Part shown: positions 29,040 through 39,414 of the stretch, in pieces | Layout of the letters: every line of letters begins with the position of its first letter | Position numbering within the stretch: position 1 is the first letter of the stretch | DNA from: Leptospira congkakensis | GTDB lineage: Bacteria; Spirochaetota; Leptospiria; Leptospirales; Leptospiraceae | NCBI RefSeq assembly: GCF_004770265.1 | Contig: NZ_RQGQ01000011.1 | Coordinates: 62,001 to 126,000 of the forward strand | Reading direction: 5' to 3' | Length of the DNA stretch: 64,000 nt | Made by a program: the position numbers and the translations under genes | The notes under the pieces: generated by a model | What the model saw: the letters and a program-made list of their open reading frames with translations, nothing else | What the model was told of the DNA's origin: nothing | Database searches by the model: none

Positions 29040-30800
29040 TCATGTTCCCACTTGCTCGACAGCTTTCTCAAGGGTCTCGTGAAGGCTCCGGATTTGATTT
29101 TGCAGTTTTTTTACCAAATCTTCATTCGTTGAAAAGGAAACGGTTTCTTCCGTCATTGATTTGCGGTCGAGGATGGTGATTTCCCCTTTTTCCAAAAATC
29201 CCTTCCCAAGAGTGAGTCTGATCGGAAAACCAATGAGCTCCGAATCTTTGAATTTAAAACCAGGCCCTAGGTCCCGGTCATCCCAAAGAACTTCAATTCC
29301 TGCTGCCACTAAAGCATTGTAAATGGATTCAATTTTTGCAATATCCTCTGGATTTTTAGCGATACTCACCAAACAAACAGTAAACGGAGCAATGGATATA
29401 GGCCAAAAAATCCCTTTATCATCGTTACATTGTTCGATGACGGTGGCCATACAACGATTTACACCAATCCCATAACAACCCATAGTCGTTGTGGTTGCTT
29501 TTCCTTTATCATTTAAAACAGTGATATCAAAAGCTTTGGAATATTTTTGACCTAACTTAAAAATATGGCCTACTTCGATTCCTTTTTCTGCAGTGAGACC
29601 AGTTCCACAGTTAGGACAAGGATCTCCTACTTTGGATTGCGATACATCAATCCTTGTGACTTCCTCTTCTGTAAAAAATTTAGAAACTTGGATTCCTGCC
29701 GTATGGTGATCCACTTCGTTAGCACCAGATATATAACCAAAATTCAAATCGATAAGAGAATCAATGATGACTTTGAGTTTTTCCGATTTTGGAAATCCTG
29801 GACCAATGAATCCGGGAACAAGCCCCAGTTTTTCCATTTCAGCCGGACCCATAGGTCTTAGTTCATTACAACCCAAATGGTTTTTTAGTTTGTTCTCGTT
29901 GAGTTCACGGTCACCCTCTAAAAAAACAAGGACATAGGTTCCGTCTGCCCAGAGGGCAACTGCTTTTAAGAGATTTTCTTCCTTCGTTTTGATAAACTCA
30001 GCAACTTCTGCTATTGTTTTTTTGGATGGAGTATGGATCTTGTCACTTCCAGCAAACGCCTGTTTTGTTATACTTTGATTACGAATCACAGGAGTTTTTT
30101 CAATATTTCCGGAATATTGGCAAGAAGGGCAAATCGTAAGTGTTTCTTCACCAATCGGAGACACCACCATAAATTCTTCTGAGGCAGACCCACCCATATT
30201 TCCCGAATCCGCTTGAACAGGGATCGTAGAAAGTCCCATCCCCGCAAAAATCCTACGGTAGGTTTTACGCATTGTTTGATACGTTTTATCTAAAGATTCA
30301 TCATCTAAATGAAAGGAATAGGCATCCTTCATTGTAAATTCACGAGAACGAATCACTCCAAACCTTGGACGAATTTCATCTCTAAACTTTGTATGGATTT
30401 GATACACATTGATAGGTAGGTCTTTGTAAGAACGAACCATTGGTTTCACGAGTACACAAAAAGATTCTTCATGAGTCGGTCCCAGACAACTTTCATTATC
30501 ATGCCGATCTTTCAAACGAAACATCTCTTTCCCCATTTTATCCCAACGACCAGACTCTTTCCAAATTTCACTAGGAGTTAAAATGGGAAGTTGAAATTCC
30601 AAGGCACCGGCGCGGTCCATTTCAGAACGAACAATACCTTCAATTTTTTTTAAAATTCTAAGTCCAAGTGGTAAATAAGAATACAAACCCGCAGCAGATT
30701 TACGAATGAGCCCTGCTCTTGTCATTAGTTTATGAGATGCAACCACTGCATCTTGCGGATCTTCTTTTGCCGTAGGAATCAAATAGGAACTAGCTTTCAT
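29040..30800 (-). CDS. proS: Prolyl-tRNA synthetase
   Basis: 586 residues, the bacterial-type ProRS with an editing (INS) domain inserted between motifs 2 and 3. Motif 2 is seen in RSREFTMKDAYSFH, motif 3 in GCYGIGVNRCMATVIEQ. The middle (about 230-400, with NELRPMGPAEMEKLGLVPG) is the YbaK-like editing domain. A C-terminal anticodon-binding domain starts at about 470 (WPISIAPFTVCLV). It follows rseP by 44 bases on the same strand. Confidence 0.96.
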   Translation of the reverse strand: MKASSYLIPTAKEDPQDAVVASHKLMTRAGLIRKSAAGLYSYLPLGLRILKKIEGIVRSEMDRAGALEFQLPILTPSEIWKESGRWDKMGKEMFRLKDRHDNESCLGPTHEESFCVLVKPMVRSYKDLPINVYQIHTKFRDEIRPRFGVIRSREFTMKDAYSFHLDDESLDKTYQTMRKTYRRIFAGMGLSTIPVQADSGNMGGSASEEFMVVSPIGEETLTICPSCQYSGNIEKTPVIRNQSITKQAFAGSDKIHTPSKKTIAEVAEFIKTKEENLLKAVALWADGTYVLVFLEGDRELNENKLKNHLGCNELRPMGPAEMEKLGLVPGFIGPGFPKSEKLKVIIDSLIDLNFGYISGANEVDHHTAGIQVSKFFTEEEVTRIDVSQSKVGDPCPNCGTGLTAEKGIEVGHIFKLGQKYSKAFDITVLNDKGKATTTTMGCYGIGVNRCMATVIEQCNDDKGIFWPISIAPFTVCLVSIAKNPEDIAKIESIYNALVAAGIEVLWDDRDLGPGFKFKDSELIGFPIRLTLGKGFLEKGEITILDRKSMTEETVSFSTNEDLVKKLQNQIRSLHETLEKAVEQVGT

Positions 30801-30844
30801 CGACCTTTTCTCTTTTATTTATATACAATTAGAATTAACAAAAT

Positions 30845-32551
30845 TTAAAAAATACGCATCACATCATTAAACGAAACATAAAGCCCAAGTCCAATGAGAA
30901 AGAAAAATCCCAATCGAAAGATAGCTTCGATCGCTTTTCTCGGAAGTGGTCTACCTGTAATGGCCTCATAAGCATACAGTACAATATGTCCGCCGTCAGC
31001 CATAGGGATAGGAAGTAAATTCATCACCATTAACGCTAAAGAAATTTTTGCAACAAAGTCCAGGTAAGTCACCCAACCATATTCCAAACTAATTCCCGCA
31101 ATTTGTACAATTCCAATAGGGCCGGATAGATTTTCTTTGGGAGAAAGAAGCCCAGAAAACAACATCCCTATTCCTTTTAAAGTAGTGGATACATTTTCAT
31201 AAACTTTTGTGGATGCACCCACTAATGAGGAATATACGGTAGATTCTTTTTGAAGTTTTTCTGCTTCAAATTTCATCGAAGCACGAAATCCAAGTAAACC
31301 AATCGGTTTCAAATTGACATCAGCAGAATATTTCATATTCCCAATCCAGATGTCTTTTCTACCTGTAGATTGTTTCAAATATTCCGAAAAGGCATCCGCT
31401 TTTTCAAAGGTTTTGTTTTCAACTTTTAAGTTCGAAAGGCGATTTTCAATTTCCGCATCATAACTATCCAACCGGAAGTAAGGGATCCCTAATTCCGAAA
31501 ACTTAGGATGTCTAATGTCCCAAAACTCAAATACATTGGCACCTAACACAGGTATTTGAATCGTAACAGTTTCAGTCGCCCAAGGAGTGAGGAGTGGATA
31601 GGTTTTTCTTTCCACAACTACAGGAATTGTTTTTCCCTGATGTTTCCCTAGTTCTGTTTGTAGCTCAGGCACAGTATGAACATCCACACCTGCCACTTGG
31701 AGGATCATATCTCCATCTTTTAGGAAAGAGAGAGCTCGCCTACGAAGGGATTTTTCCCGTTCCTGGATTTCTCTTTGTTTTAAGAGTTCTTCTGGAATTT
31801 CATCCTTTCTTTCTTCAATTTTTTCCTGAAAGTATACAGAGGATTTGTCATCACGATCGAGTAAGTTCGCCATAAAATGACTGACTTGTTCCCCATAAGT
31901 AAAAGTAGCCACCACTCTTCTTTCTCCAAATGGCATCACTCCAATCGTTGGATGTCCCCCGGCAGAATATAAATTTGGTACAACTTGTACGGTTTTTACT
32001 TCCTCTTCCCGTTTGTAAGAAACTTCCACAGGATCACCCGTGGTCAAACTGACATTGGTAAATATATCTTCGAAACTTTCTGTTTTTTTCCCATTGATCG
32101 AAACAATTTGATCTCCCGTACGAAGCCCAGCAGTATAAGCCGGACTCGAAACTTTGTTCGCATCTTCGATAAAAATTCGATTAGAAGAAGGACTATCACC
32201 CGAAAGTTCTAATATAAACAACAAAACAAAACCTAAAACCAAATTGGCGAATGGACCACCAAGAACAGGAATCATTCGACGAAGTGGTGGTGTGGAAAGC
32301 AAATCCCCTTGTCTTGGCTTTTTATTTTTAGAATAATCATCCCCACGAAAAAGAACATACCCACCAATCGGGATGGCAGTGATTTGGTAGATGGTTTTCC
32401 CAATTCTTTTTTTCCAAATTCCTTTTCCATACCCAAGAGAAAAAATGCGAGCTTCTACTCCGACCAACTTTCCACATAAGAGGTGCCCCAATTCATGGAT
32501 AAAAATAGAAACCGCTAACATAAATACAGCACCGAGTACCATGATGATCAT
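30845..32551 (-). CDS. rseP: RIP metalloprotease RseP (site-2 protease)
   Basis: 568 residues, an inner-membrane zinc protease that cleaves membrane-bound regulators. The zinc site HELGH is at residues 19-23 in the first membrane segment, and the third ligand motif is in [13 protein letters not shown] near the C terminus (normally LDGGH, here ADGGH). Two PDZ domains lie between (about 130-200 and 265-330), with a rather long region (about 330-430) before the final segments. Its start overlaps dxr by four bases. The dxr-rseP order is conserved in many bacteria. Confidence 0.93.
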   Translation of the reverse strand: MIIMVLGAVFMLAVSIFIHELGHLLCGKLVGVEARIFSLGYGKGIWKKRIGKTIYQITAIPIGGYVLFRGDDYSKNKKPRQGDLLSTPPLRRMIPVLGGPFANLVLGFVLLFILELSGDSPSSNRIFIEDANKVSSPAYTAGLRTGDQIVSINGKKTESFEDIFTNVSLTTGDPVEVSYKREEEVKTVQVVPNLYSAGGHPTIGVMPFGERRVVATFTYGEQVSHFMANLLDRDDKSSVYFQEKIEERKDEIPEELLKQREIQEREKSLRRRALSFLKDGDMILQVAGVDVHTVPELQTELGKHQGKTIPVVVERKTYPLLTPWATETVTIQIPVLGANVFEFWDIRHPKFSELGIPYFRLDSYDAEIENRLSNLKVENKTFEKADAFSEYLKQSTGRKDIWIGNMKYSADVNLKPIGLLGFRASMKFEAEKLQKESTVYSSLVGASTKVYENVSTTLKGIGMLFSGLLSPKENLSGPIGIVQIAGISLEYGWVTYLDFVAKISLALMVMNLLPIPMADGGHIVLYAYEAITGRPLPRKAIEAIFRLGFFFLIGLGLYVSFNDVMRIF

Positions 32552-33708
32552 ATAGTCACTCCCCCTCTCTGAAATTCTTTTTGGATAAATTCACGTGTTT
32601 CACGATCTTTTTCTAAATATCCTTCCAGATCACTCGGGAAGGCATTCGGAATTTTGTTCAATGCCGATTCGATTAACTTTGGAATGGCGGTAAAAGAAAT
32701 TTTTTCTTCTAAAAACAATGCAACAGCTTCTTCATTGGCCGCATTGAAAACGCTAGGTGCCGTTCCCCCTGCCCTTCCCGCTTGGAATGCCAGCTTGAGT
32801 CCAGGATAACGACTTAGGTCAGGTGGAAAAAATTCCAAGGTTTTCCAAGTTGCGGGTTTTCTCTCGACTAGCATCTTCGGTGTTGGCGTTGGATAAAATA
32901 AAGAATGTGCAATGGGATAAATCATATCGGGATGGCTTGTGTATTGCAAACAAGCGCCGTCAAGAGTTTCAATGATTCCGTGGGTGAGTGATTGTGGGTG
33001 GACCACCACTTCAATCTCGTCATAAGAAAATCCAAATAAAAAATGAGCTTCGATCACTTCGAGACCCTTGTTAATAAGTCCAGCAGAATCCACTGTGATT
33101 TTTGGGCCCATCGACCAAGTCGGATGATTTAGCGCCTGTTTTACGGATACATGTTCTAAATCCTCAATAGGAAGAGTGCGAAAACTTCCCCCCGATGCCG
33201 TGAGAGTGATGGCACGAATATTGGATCTTTTTTCTCTTTCAATCAGCTGAAAGAGTGCATTGTGTTCCGAGTCAACAGGGACCATTAAAGTGTTGTATTT
33301 TGCCACCAAACGGTTGATCAGTGGTCCAAAGGTCACTAGAGTTTCTTTATTAGCTATGGCAATTTTTTTACCAGCTTCAATGGCTGCGATGGTAGGTTTT
33401 ACCCCTCTCGCTCCGACAACAGCTGTTACAACCACAGAAACAGAAGGAAGACGCACTAAATCCGATAAAGAATCTTCCCCATAAAGAATGTTAGTGGACT
33501 CATATTTGGATCCAAGGCCACCCTCTAACTTCGAATCGGTGATAGAAATCACCTCAGGAGAAAATTCTTCAATGAGAGCCTTGGCAAGTTCTAAGTTCGA
33601 ATGAACCGAAAAACTACGTAAAGAAAAGGAATCTTTAAATTGGCGGAGCACCTTCACTGTCGAAGAGCCAACAGAACCAGAAATTCCTAATACGGATACT
33701 CCAACCAT
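32548..33708 (-). CDS. dxr: 1-deoxy-D-xylulose 5-phosphate reductoisomerase
   Basis: 386 residues; second step of the MEP pathway, NADPH dependent. The N terminus [16 protein letters not shown] is the NADPH-binding signature (GSxGSxG). [11 protein letters not shown] carries the metal-binding acid, LTASGGSF and [16 protein letters not shown] follow as in the family. It lies between cdsA and rseP in a tightly packed block (30 bases from cdsA, 4-base overlap with rseP). Confidence 0.96.
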   Translation of the reverse strand: MVGVSVLGISGSVGSSTVKVLRQFKDSFSLRSFSVHSNLELAKALIEEFSPEVISITDSKLEGGLGSKYESTNILYGEDSLSDLVRLPSVSVVVTAVVGARGVKPTIAAIEAGKKIAIANKETLVTFGPLINRLVAKYNTLMVPVDSEHNALFQLIEREKRSNIRAITLTASGGSFRTLPIEDLEHVSVKQALNHPTWSMGPKITVDSAGLINKGLEVIEAHFLFGFSYDEIEVVVHPQSLTHGIIETLDGACLQYTSHPDMIYPIAHSLFYPTPTPKMLVERKPATWKTLEFFPPDLSRYPGLKLAFQAGRAGGTAPSVFNAANEEAVALFLEEKISFTAIPKLIESALNKIPNAFPSDLEGYLEKDRETREFIQKEFQRGGVTI

Positions 33709-33738
33709 GTAACTCTTAGACCGTTCCGAAAGTGGGAA

Positions 33739-34650
33739 TCAGACCGCGTAACCGAGAATTCCCTTAAATAGGAAGTAATAGTAAATCACAGGAACGGTAA
33801 AAAGGAGTGCATCTGCCAAATCCAAAACCCCACCGTGCCCAGGAATCAAACTTCCCGAATCTTTGATTTTGGCATCTCGTTTCATGGCAGACTCAGCCAA
33901 ATCTCCCATCACAGAAATGATAGAAACCACAAAAGCCACGATCACGGATTCTATGACTCCAATTGGCAATTTCACACCACTAAAATGTTCCCAAGTAAAA
34001 TTTAAAATTTGGACGCCAACAACAGCTGTGATATTTCCAGTCACATAACCTTCCCAAGTTTTTTTGGGAGAGATCTTGAGTCCGGCAGGATGTTTTCCAA
34101 ACCAACGACCACCAAAATAGGCTCCTGCATCACTCATAAAAGTAATCACGGAAACTAAAAAGATATAATAAGCGCCGAAAGGGAATGCGAGTAGGAGTAA
34201 AAAATGCCCAATGGGAATCGCTAGATAAATTGGCCCAAGAATGGTGGCACTGGCAGAAAACAAAGCACCATCTAACGGACGTTTCAGGATTTGTAAAATC
34301 CAAACCGTGAGAGAAAGTGCAATGAGTAAAAAAGGAATCGGATGGAATCCTTCTCGAAGGATCTTAGATAATTCTAAAACAAAAGTAGGAGGAGTGACTT
34401 CAAACTGAAGGCCTAAAAACTGAATGTAATAAACAGTAAAAATCAAAAGGGAAAAGAACAGACCAGTTCCAAAAAATGGTTTGGAATCTTCTCTTCTGCA
34501 AAATGCATACAGTTCTTTTAAACCTAAATAGATGGTTACACAACCAAAGGCATAGAACTCCAAATAGTAAAAAGAACTATGGAAGATCATAAACACATAT
34601 ACAAATGTTAATACAATTGCAGAAAGGATACGGAGTGTTGTCTCACTCAT
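33739..34650 (-). CDS. cdsA: Phosphatidate cytidylyltransferase
   Basis: 303 residues with about eight membrane segments. It makes CDP-diacylglycerol for phospholipid synthesis. The signature lies near the C terminus: SDAGAYFGGRWFGKHPAG, SPKKTWEGYVTG, then RDAKIKDSGSLIPGHGGVLD with the metal-binding Asp. Its ATG overlaps the stop of uppS by four bases, so they are translationally coupled. Confidence 0.95.
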   Translation of the reverse strand: MSETTLRILSAIVLTFVYVFMIFHSSFYYLEFYAFGCVTIYLGLKELYAFCRREDSKPFFGTGLFFSLLIFTVYYIQFLGLQFEVTPPTFVLELSKILREGFHPIPFLLIALSLTVWILQILKRPLDGALFSASATILGPIYLAIPIGHFLLLLAFPFGAYYIFLVSVITFMSDAGAYFGGRWFGKHPAGLKISPKKTWEGYVTGNITAVVGVQILNFTWEHFSGVKLPIGVIESVIVAFVVSIISVMGDLAESAMKRDAKIKDSGSLIPGHGGVLDLADALLFTVPVIYYYFLFKGILGYAV

Positions 34651-35360
34651 AACAAACCACCAAATTTACGTTTTCGGGAATCAAAAAAAAGAAGGGCTTC
34701 TTCCAAAGAAGTTCTTCCAAAGTCCGGCCAAAGAGTATTCGTAAAATACATTTCAGCATAAGCACTCTGCCACAAAAGAAAATTGGAAATCCTTTGTTCT
34801 CCCGCAGTTCTGATCAATAAATCTACCGGCGGCAAAGGGGATGTATACAAATATTTTTCAAATTCTTTGGCACTAATGGGTTTGTCCAAGGTTTCTTTTT
34901 TGGACTTCCGTGCAGCCATCACACGTGAAAAATTACTGAGGATCTCTTCATGACCACCATAGTTCAAACAAAAGTTGGCAGTCAGTTTTTTGTTCTTTTT
35001 TGTGACCGCCATTGCATGGTCAATTTTTGAGAGAACCGTTTTAGAAAGTTTATTCCGTGCTCCACTGTGATGGATACGAATGCCTTTCTCGTGAATGGTA
35101 TCGAGTCTTGTTTCGATAAACTCAACTAACAAACCAAAGATGGCTTGGATTTCCGTAATAGGGCGTTTCCAATTTTCTGTGGAAAAAGCATAAAGAGAGA
35201 TGTTGGGAATTTTGTATTCCAAGGCCACATCCAAAAGGCGATCAATTGCGTTCGCCCCTTCTCTATGGCCTTCGGTTCTTTTTTTCCCCTGGCTTTCGGC
35301 CCACCTTCCATTTCCGTCCATGATGACAGCAATGTGCGCAGGCGTAGTATTCAACTTCAT
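34647..35360 (-). CDS. uppS: Undecaprenyl diphosphate synthase
   Basis: 237 residues. It adds isoprene units to farnesyl diphosphate, giving the lipid carrier for peptidoglycan. The catalytic Asp15 is in IMDGNGRWAE, followed by KRTEGHREGA and SLYAFSTENWKRP. The C-terminal RTAGEQRISNFLLWQSAYAE is the conserved end motif. It lies six bases after frr; the frr-uppS-cdsA-dxr-rseP order is widely conserved. Confidence 0.96.
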   Translation of the reverse strand: MKLNTTPAHIAVIMDGNGRWAESQGKKRTEGHREGANAIDRLLDVALEYKIPNISLYAFSTENWKRPITEIQAIFGLLVEFIETRLDTIHEKGIRIHHSGARNKLSKTVLSKIDHAMAVTKKNKKLTANFCLNYGGHEEILSNFSRVMAARKSKKETLDKPISAKEFEKYLYTSPLPPVDLLIRTAGEQRISNFLLWQSAYAEMYFTNTLWPDFGRTSLEEALLFFDSRKRKFGGLL

Positions 35361-35366
35361 AGAAAA

Positions 35367-35918
35367 TTAAAGAGTAGTGATCTCTTTTTCTTTTTCCTTT
35401 TCTAAGTCTCCCAATTTGGCAATATAAGAATCCGTAATTTTTTGGATTTTGTCTTGATGGCCTTTTAATTCATCTTGGGACATTTCTGCCTGGTGTTTTT
35501 TTAATTCATCATTGGCATCACGACGGATGTTACGAATGGCAACTTTTTTTTCTTCGGCCTTTTGTTTGACCACTTTTGCAAGTTCTTTCCGTCTTTCCCC
35601 TGTTAGTTCAGGGATATTGATTCGGATACTAGACCCATCGTTGTTTGGAGTGAGTCCAAGACTTGCTGCAAAAATTGCCTTTTCGATGTCTTTCAACATT
35701 CCTTTTTCAAAAGGAGTGATGAGGATGACACGAGGTTCTGGGCAAGCAATTTTACCAAGTTGGTTTAAAGGGGTGAGTGTTCCATAATAGTCAACTCGAA
35801 CATCTTCCACCATCATTGGATTTGCTTTTCCCGTACGAATCGTACCGAAGTCTTTTTTCAAAGCATCAACGGTTTTGTCCATTTTAGACTGCATGGATTT
35901 TATAATTTCATCTACCAT
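35367..35918 (-). CDS. frr: Ribosome recycling factor
   Basis: 183 residues, the usual length of RRF, which splits post-termination ribosomes with EF-G. It contains [15 protein letters not shown], the family start, and [16 protein letters not shown]. It overlaps the end of pyrH by 11 bases, a coupled arrangement. Confidence 0.97.
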   Translation of the reverse strand: MVDEIIKSMQSKMDKTVDALKKDFGTIRTGKANPMMVEDVRVDYYGTLTPLNQLGKIACPEPRVILITPFEKGMLKDIEKAIFAASLGLTPNNDGSSIRINIPELTGERRKELAKVVKQKAEEKKVAIRNIRRDANDELKKHQAEMSQDELKGHQDKIQKITDSYIAKLGDLEKEKEKEITTL

Positions 35919-36654
35919 CTAGAATCACTTCCTCTGAATTGGAGATCAATGTACCAATTGGTTCCCCATCGATTAATTTTCTTAAATTTCCTGCCTTAAA
36001 GATATCAAAAACAATGATGGGCATATTATTGTCCATACAGAGACTAAGAGCAGTTGAATCCATAACCTTTAGGCGGTGTTTGATGGACTCCATAAAAGAA
36101 ACTTCTAAGTAACGTTTTGCCGTTGGGTCCTTTTTCGGATCCGCAGTGTACACCCCGTCCACTTTTGTGGCCTTAAGAATAACTTCACATCCTACTTCCA
36201 CCGCTCGTAGAGATGCAGTTGTATCCGTTGTAAAATACGGATTTCCTGTTCCACCAGCGAATATAATCACACGATTTTTTTCTAAATGGCGAACGGCACG
36301 TCTACGAATATAAGGTTCTGCAACGGATTTCATTTCGATGGCGGAAAGAACTCGGGTAAACATCCCTTGTTTTTCACATGCATCTTGTAAGGCGAGACCA
36401 TTCATAATGGTGCCAAGCATTCCCATGTAGTCTGCAGTAGCTCTGTCCATTCCGGACTTGGCTAAAGTTTCGCCACGGATCATATTTCCACCGCCCACAA
36501 CCACAGCAACTTCTAGACCTAAGTCATGAACTTCTTTGATTTGTCCGGCAAGTGAAAATGTTTTATTGGTATCAATACCAAGTTCACCCTCACCGGCAAG
36601 AGCCTCGCCGGAGAGTTTGATAAGAATTCTTTTGAAACGCGGACTAGTTCCCAC
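35908..36654 (-). CDS. pyrH: Uridylate kinase
   Basis: 248 residues. It phosphorylates UMP. Motifs in order are [42 protein letters not shown], and [16 protein letters not shown], all typical of hexameric bacterial PyrH in the amino-acid-kinase fold. It starts 11 bases before the end of tsf and overlaps frr by 11 bases. Confidence 0.97.
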   Translation of the reverse strand: MGTSPRFKRILIKLSGEALAGEGELGIDTNKTFSLAGQIKEVHDLGLEVAVVVGGGNMIRGETLAKSGMDRATADYMGMLGTIMNGLALQDACEKQGMFTRVLSAIEMKSVAEPYIRRRAVRHLEKNRVIIFAGGTGNPYFTTDTTASLRAVEVGCEVILKATKVDGVYTADPKKDPTAKRYLEVSFMESIKHRLKVMDSTALSLCMDNNMPIIVFDIFKAGNLRKLIDGEPIGTLISNSEEVILDGR

Positions 36655-37240
36655 CTACTTGGAACCTCGAGAACCTACCAACAGTAATGTTCTCTCCAAA
36701 CTTCGCAATGGCTTCTTGGAGAAGGTCATTGATGGTTTTGGAGTTGTCACGAATCGATTTTTGGTGGATGAGACAAATCTCTTCAAAGTATTTTTTCATT
36801 TTACCAGGAAGGATTTTTTCGATTTGGTCTGCTTTTTTACCTTCTTTTTCAAGAAGAGCTTTTTGCACACCCATCTCATTGTCAATTTCTGACTGAGGAA
36901 TAGATTCCTCGTTTACGTAAAGTGGGTTCATCGCAGTGATTTGAAGAGCAATCTCTTTTCCAAGAGCTTCAAACGCTTCATTGTTTGCAACGAAGTCAGT
37001 TTCACAGTTAAGTTCGACAAGAACTCCTGTTTTTCCTGTTCCGTGAATGTAAGCGATGACTTTTCCTTCACCAGTTTCACGACCAGCACGTTTTGCTGCT
37101 TTCGCTAAACCTTTTTCTCTTAAGTATGTAACTGCTTTTTCAATATCACCACCCTTTTCTTCGAGGGCTTTTTTGCAGTCCATCATCCCCGCGCCTGTAC
37201 GTTCGCGGAGATCTTTAATTTGTTCAGAGCTAACTGCCAT
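36644..37240 (-). CDS. tsf: Elongation factor Ts (short form)
   Basis: 198 residues, shorter than the 283 of E. coli, as in several other bacteria, because one half of the dimerisation core is reduced. The N-terminal UBA-like domain ([18 protein letters not shown]) and the EF-Tu-contacting [10 protein letters not shown] are intact. AGAAGGATAA precedes the ATG. It directly follows rpsB (five-base gap), the conserved rpsB-tsf pair. Confidence 0.96.
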   Translation of the reverse strand: MAVSSEQIKDLRERTGAGMMDCKKALEEKGGDIEKAVTYLREKGLAKAAKRAGRETGEGKVIAYIHGTGKTGVLVELNCETDFVANNEAFEALGKEIALQITAMNPLYVNEESIPQSEIDNEMGVQKALLEKEGKKADQIEKILPGKMKKYFEEICLIHQKSIRDNSKTINDLLQEAIAKFGENITVGRFSRFQVGGN

Positions 37241-37245
37241 TAGTA

Positions 37246-38133
37246 TTATCCTTCTGTAGTAGGTTTTACTTCTGCTGCTGTTTCCGCTGCTTTTTTAGCA
37301 GCTTCTGCATCAACAGGGATGTCTTTTGCAACTGGAGGAAGTTCATCGTCCATAATGAATTTTCCAGACTCATCATACTCACCTTGGTATTCCAGAGCAA
37401 GTTGTTCTGCGTCCATATCTTCAGCAAAATTAGTTTGGATGACTTCTCCACCTGTTCCTTCGAGTACAGCATTTGCCATAGTATCAAGGAATAAAGAAAT
37501 TGCACGGATTGCATCATCGTTACCTGGAATTGGGTAATCGATTGGTTCTGGATCACAGTTTGTATCAATCACTGCGAACACTTTCAAACCAAGTTTTTTT
37601 GCTTCTTTCACAGCAATTTCTTCTTTTTTAGGATCGATAACAAAAAGAATCTCAGGCACAACAGCCATATCTTTAATTCCGCCAAGTGTTTGGCGAAGTT
37701 TTTCTAACTCACGTTTGAGTGAAAGTGCTTCTTTTTTAGTTCTAGCTTCTTGTTCGAAAGAGTTGTTCTCTTCCATTTGCTCAAGTCTTTTCAAACGAGC
37801 AATTGACTTCTTCACTGTGTTCCAGTTTGTCAAAAGTCCACCTAACCAACGGTTAGATACATAGTACATACTGCACGCTTGTGCGGCTCTTTCAATCGCG
37901 CCACGAGCTTGTTTTTTAGTTCCTACAAATAGAACTTTCTTACCTTGACCGGTAAGTTTTTTCAAAGCATCGTAAGCTTCTTTTGTTTTTTGAACAGTCT
38001 TTTGAAGGTCGATGATATGAATTCCGTTACGAGCCGTATAAACATAAGGACTCATTTTTGGATTCCAACGACGTGTTTGGTGACCGAAGTGTACGCCTGC
38101 TTCTAGCAGACTTTTCATGGAAATTACTGACAT
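37246..38133 (-). CDS. rpsB: 30S ribosomal protein S2
   Basis: 295 residues. The family start [20 protein letters not shown] and the segment [17 protein letters not shown] are clear. Compared with the 240-residue core there is an acidic and then Ala/Lys-rich C-terminal extension of about 55 residues (after EGTGGEVI), which looks disordered. AAGGGG precedes the ATG. It lies two bases after the small DUF4321 gene. Confidence 0.97.
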   Translation of the reverse strand: MSVISMKSLLEAGVHFGHQTRRWNPKMSPYVYTARNGIHIIDLQKTVQKTKEAYDALKKLTGQGKKVLFVGTKKQARGAIERAAQACSMYYVSNRWLGGLLTNWNTVKKSIARLKRLEQMEENNSFEQEARTKKEALSLKRELEKLRQTLGGIKDMAVVPEILFVIDPKKEEIAVKEAKKLGLKVFAVIDTNCDPEPIDYPIPGNDDAIRAISLFLDTMANAVLEGTGGEVIQTNFAEDMDAEQLALEYQGEYDESGKFIMDDELPPVAKDIPVDAEAAKKAAETAAEVKPTTEG

Positions 38134-38135
38134 AG

Positions 38136-38369
38136 TTACCCCTTTTTTAATGCGAGATATCCAGACGCTACAAGACCAACGATACTTGCAGGGGTTAGCT
38201 GGAACTCGACTTTAATTATGTAAAGCTCTAATGATACTGGTGAATCGAACAAAAATCGAGAGAGGTACGTTGTGCCAAGAAGTCGGTCAAGGACCACTCC
38301 AGCCACAGCTCCCGCCATCAGTCCCAAAAAAAGCACCAAAAGTAGGTTCCCGATTTGGGTTTTGTTCAT
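38136..38369 (-). CDS. Small membrane protein, DUF4321 type
   Basis: 77 residues with two membrane segments (about 9-28 and 56-73). The layout, Gly-rich first helix [20 protein letters not shown] and an ending [15 protein letters not shown] around a beta-like [10 protein letters not shown], matches DUF4321 proteins as I remember them. Function unknown. It is the first gene of the rpsB-tsf-pyrH block, two bases before rpsB, so it probably shares the ribosomal promoter. TTGACA occurs at 38427-38422 upstream on the minus strand but with a poor -10. Confidence 0.7.
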   Translation of the reverse strand: MNKTQIGNLLLVLFLGLMAGAVAGVVLDRLLGTTYLSRFLFDSPVSLELYIIKVEFQLTPASIVGLVASGYLALKKG

Positions 38370-38539
38370 CCAAAAGCACCTTTGTCAAGCTTCCCTGTCA
38401 GGATTTGGAATTTAGGCAGATTGTCAAGGGGAAAGGAATTTAAGGCTCCAAAATGAATTTCCCGGGATTTAAGCTACCAAAAAAGAACGGGAAATTTAGG
38501 CTAAATCCCTTTTTTGTTTTGGGCGCCTCCGATCTTATC

Positions 38540-38643
38540 AAAAAAGTGGGATCCATCCCAAAAAGGACCGGGCTCCTCCGGGGTGCGCTTACGCTCCCGT
38601 CTGCCATACGGCAGACCAAGCCCTCGGATCCCTGGCGCGGGAA
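38540..38643 (-). repeat. Dispersed intergenic repeat, copy 1, ending in a terminator-like hairpin
   Basis: GC-rich block in the 384-base gap between the DUF4321 gene and the 207-residue protein gene. Read on the minus strand: CGCCAGGGATCCGAGGG, a hairpin TCTGCC/GGCAGA, AGCG, then GGAGGAGCCCGGTCC, then GGGAT/ATCCC (38559-38548) followed by six T (38545-38540). The last part can act as a terminator for the gene ending at 38754. A divergent copy lies on the plus strand at 51273-51350. The rest of the gap (38370-38539, 38644-38753) shows nothing else that I can support. Confidence 0.6.
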
Positions 38644-38753
38644 AAATTCCTTCCTCATTCACCTCATTATCGAAGAACTCAACAATGCAAAGATTAGATT
38701 TCTAAAAACAGCTCGCAACCAAAAGCCTCAGCAGAACCGATGCCATCTAAATA

Positions 38754-39329
38754 TTAATATATATCAAAACAATACCTAACCACTTTATAAATTAAGTATA
38801 TCGGAACAGAACAAACGACAAAGTTCTTGAGTATTTTATCAGGACCACTAACTACCCTTATTTGATTCTGTCTAGCAAATGAGATCAAATAGGTTTTCGC
38901 CGCAACAAAGTCATTTTTCATTCCTCTGGAAAAATTTAAAGTTATCAGAGATTTATTTTTCATAACGATCCCAATTGTTGAATACCAAAAGATATCATCA
39001 AAATAAAAGGAATCGATTTGGTCTGAATGAAAATATAGTTCCTTTAAGGGCAAAAGGAGATTTTTATGACTAATCACAATTTCTTCAGATGTTGCTGATA
39101 AAATGGCAAATTGATTCCTTAAAGCAACATATGAGAATAACCTACGAAAAAAAATATGAAGACCAAAAATTACAAGTAATGTAGTAGATACGGAAACTAT
39201 GATAGAGTCAGAAAATATGCCAAAAAGAAAACTCGCAAAGTATATGATGAAACTTGGTCTTCTATGTTCATTTCGGATATAAACTCTGACTTCATACAAA
39301 CGATAATTTTTCCCTAAAAAGGTAAACAT
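38754..39329 (-). CDS. Membrane protein of unknown function
   Basis: 191 residues from the ATG at 39329; the frame is open 16 codons further upstream but that part lies inside a GC-rich hairpin and looks non-coding. Two membrane segments at about 28-62 (FIIYFASFLFGIFSDSIIVS and the following helix) and a hydrophobic C terminus (VVCSVPIYLIYKVV). The middle is a PH-like soluble region (EEIVISHKNLLLPLKELYF). No family recognised. AT-rich, in an accessory region, with no good ribosome binding site. Confidence 0.6.
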   Translation of the reverse strand: MFTFLGKNYRLYEVRVYIRNEHRRPSFIIYFASFLFGIFSDSIIVSVSTTLLVIFGLHIFFRRLFSYVALRNQFAILSATSEEIVISHKNLLLPLKELYFHSDQIDSFYFDDIFWYSTIGIVMKNKSLITLNFSRGMKNDFVAAKTYLISFARQNQIRVVSGPDKILKNFVVCSVPIYLIYKVVRYCFDIY

Positions 39330-39332
39330 ATA

Positions 39333-39402
39333 TAAGGAAGTTGCGTACCTCAAACGAGGCCGCAAGTGCCGAAGCACAAACGTTTCCCCCGTTGTGTTAT
39401 GC
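39333..39402 (-). other. attC-like GC-rich hairpin (possible integron cassette site)
   Basis: Between two AT-rich minus-strand genes lies a GC-rich block that on the minus strand starts GCATAAC, contains the perfect stem GTGC-TTCG-GCAC, AACGGGG facing CCTCGTT around it, and ends near CTTCCTTATA. The outer ends ATAA and TTAT can also pair. The size (about 70 bases), imperfect palindrome and RYYYAAC-like left end resemble an integron attC site; the right-end GTTRRRY core is degenerate. The matching core GTTAGGC lies 660 bases upstream at 40068-40062. Confidence 0.3.
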
Positions 39403-39414
39403 CTGGTTCTATAT

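Noticed and set aside
38440..38779. Overlapping open frames on both strands (72 and 108 codons) across the GC-rich gap.
   Set aside because: They cover the intergenic repeat, have no ribosome binding site and no protein-like pattern. GC-rich palindromes keep several frames open by chance.
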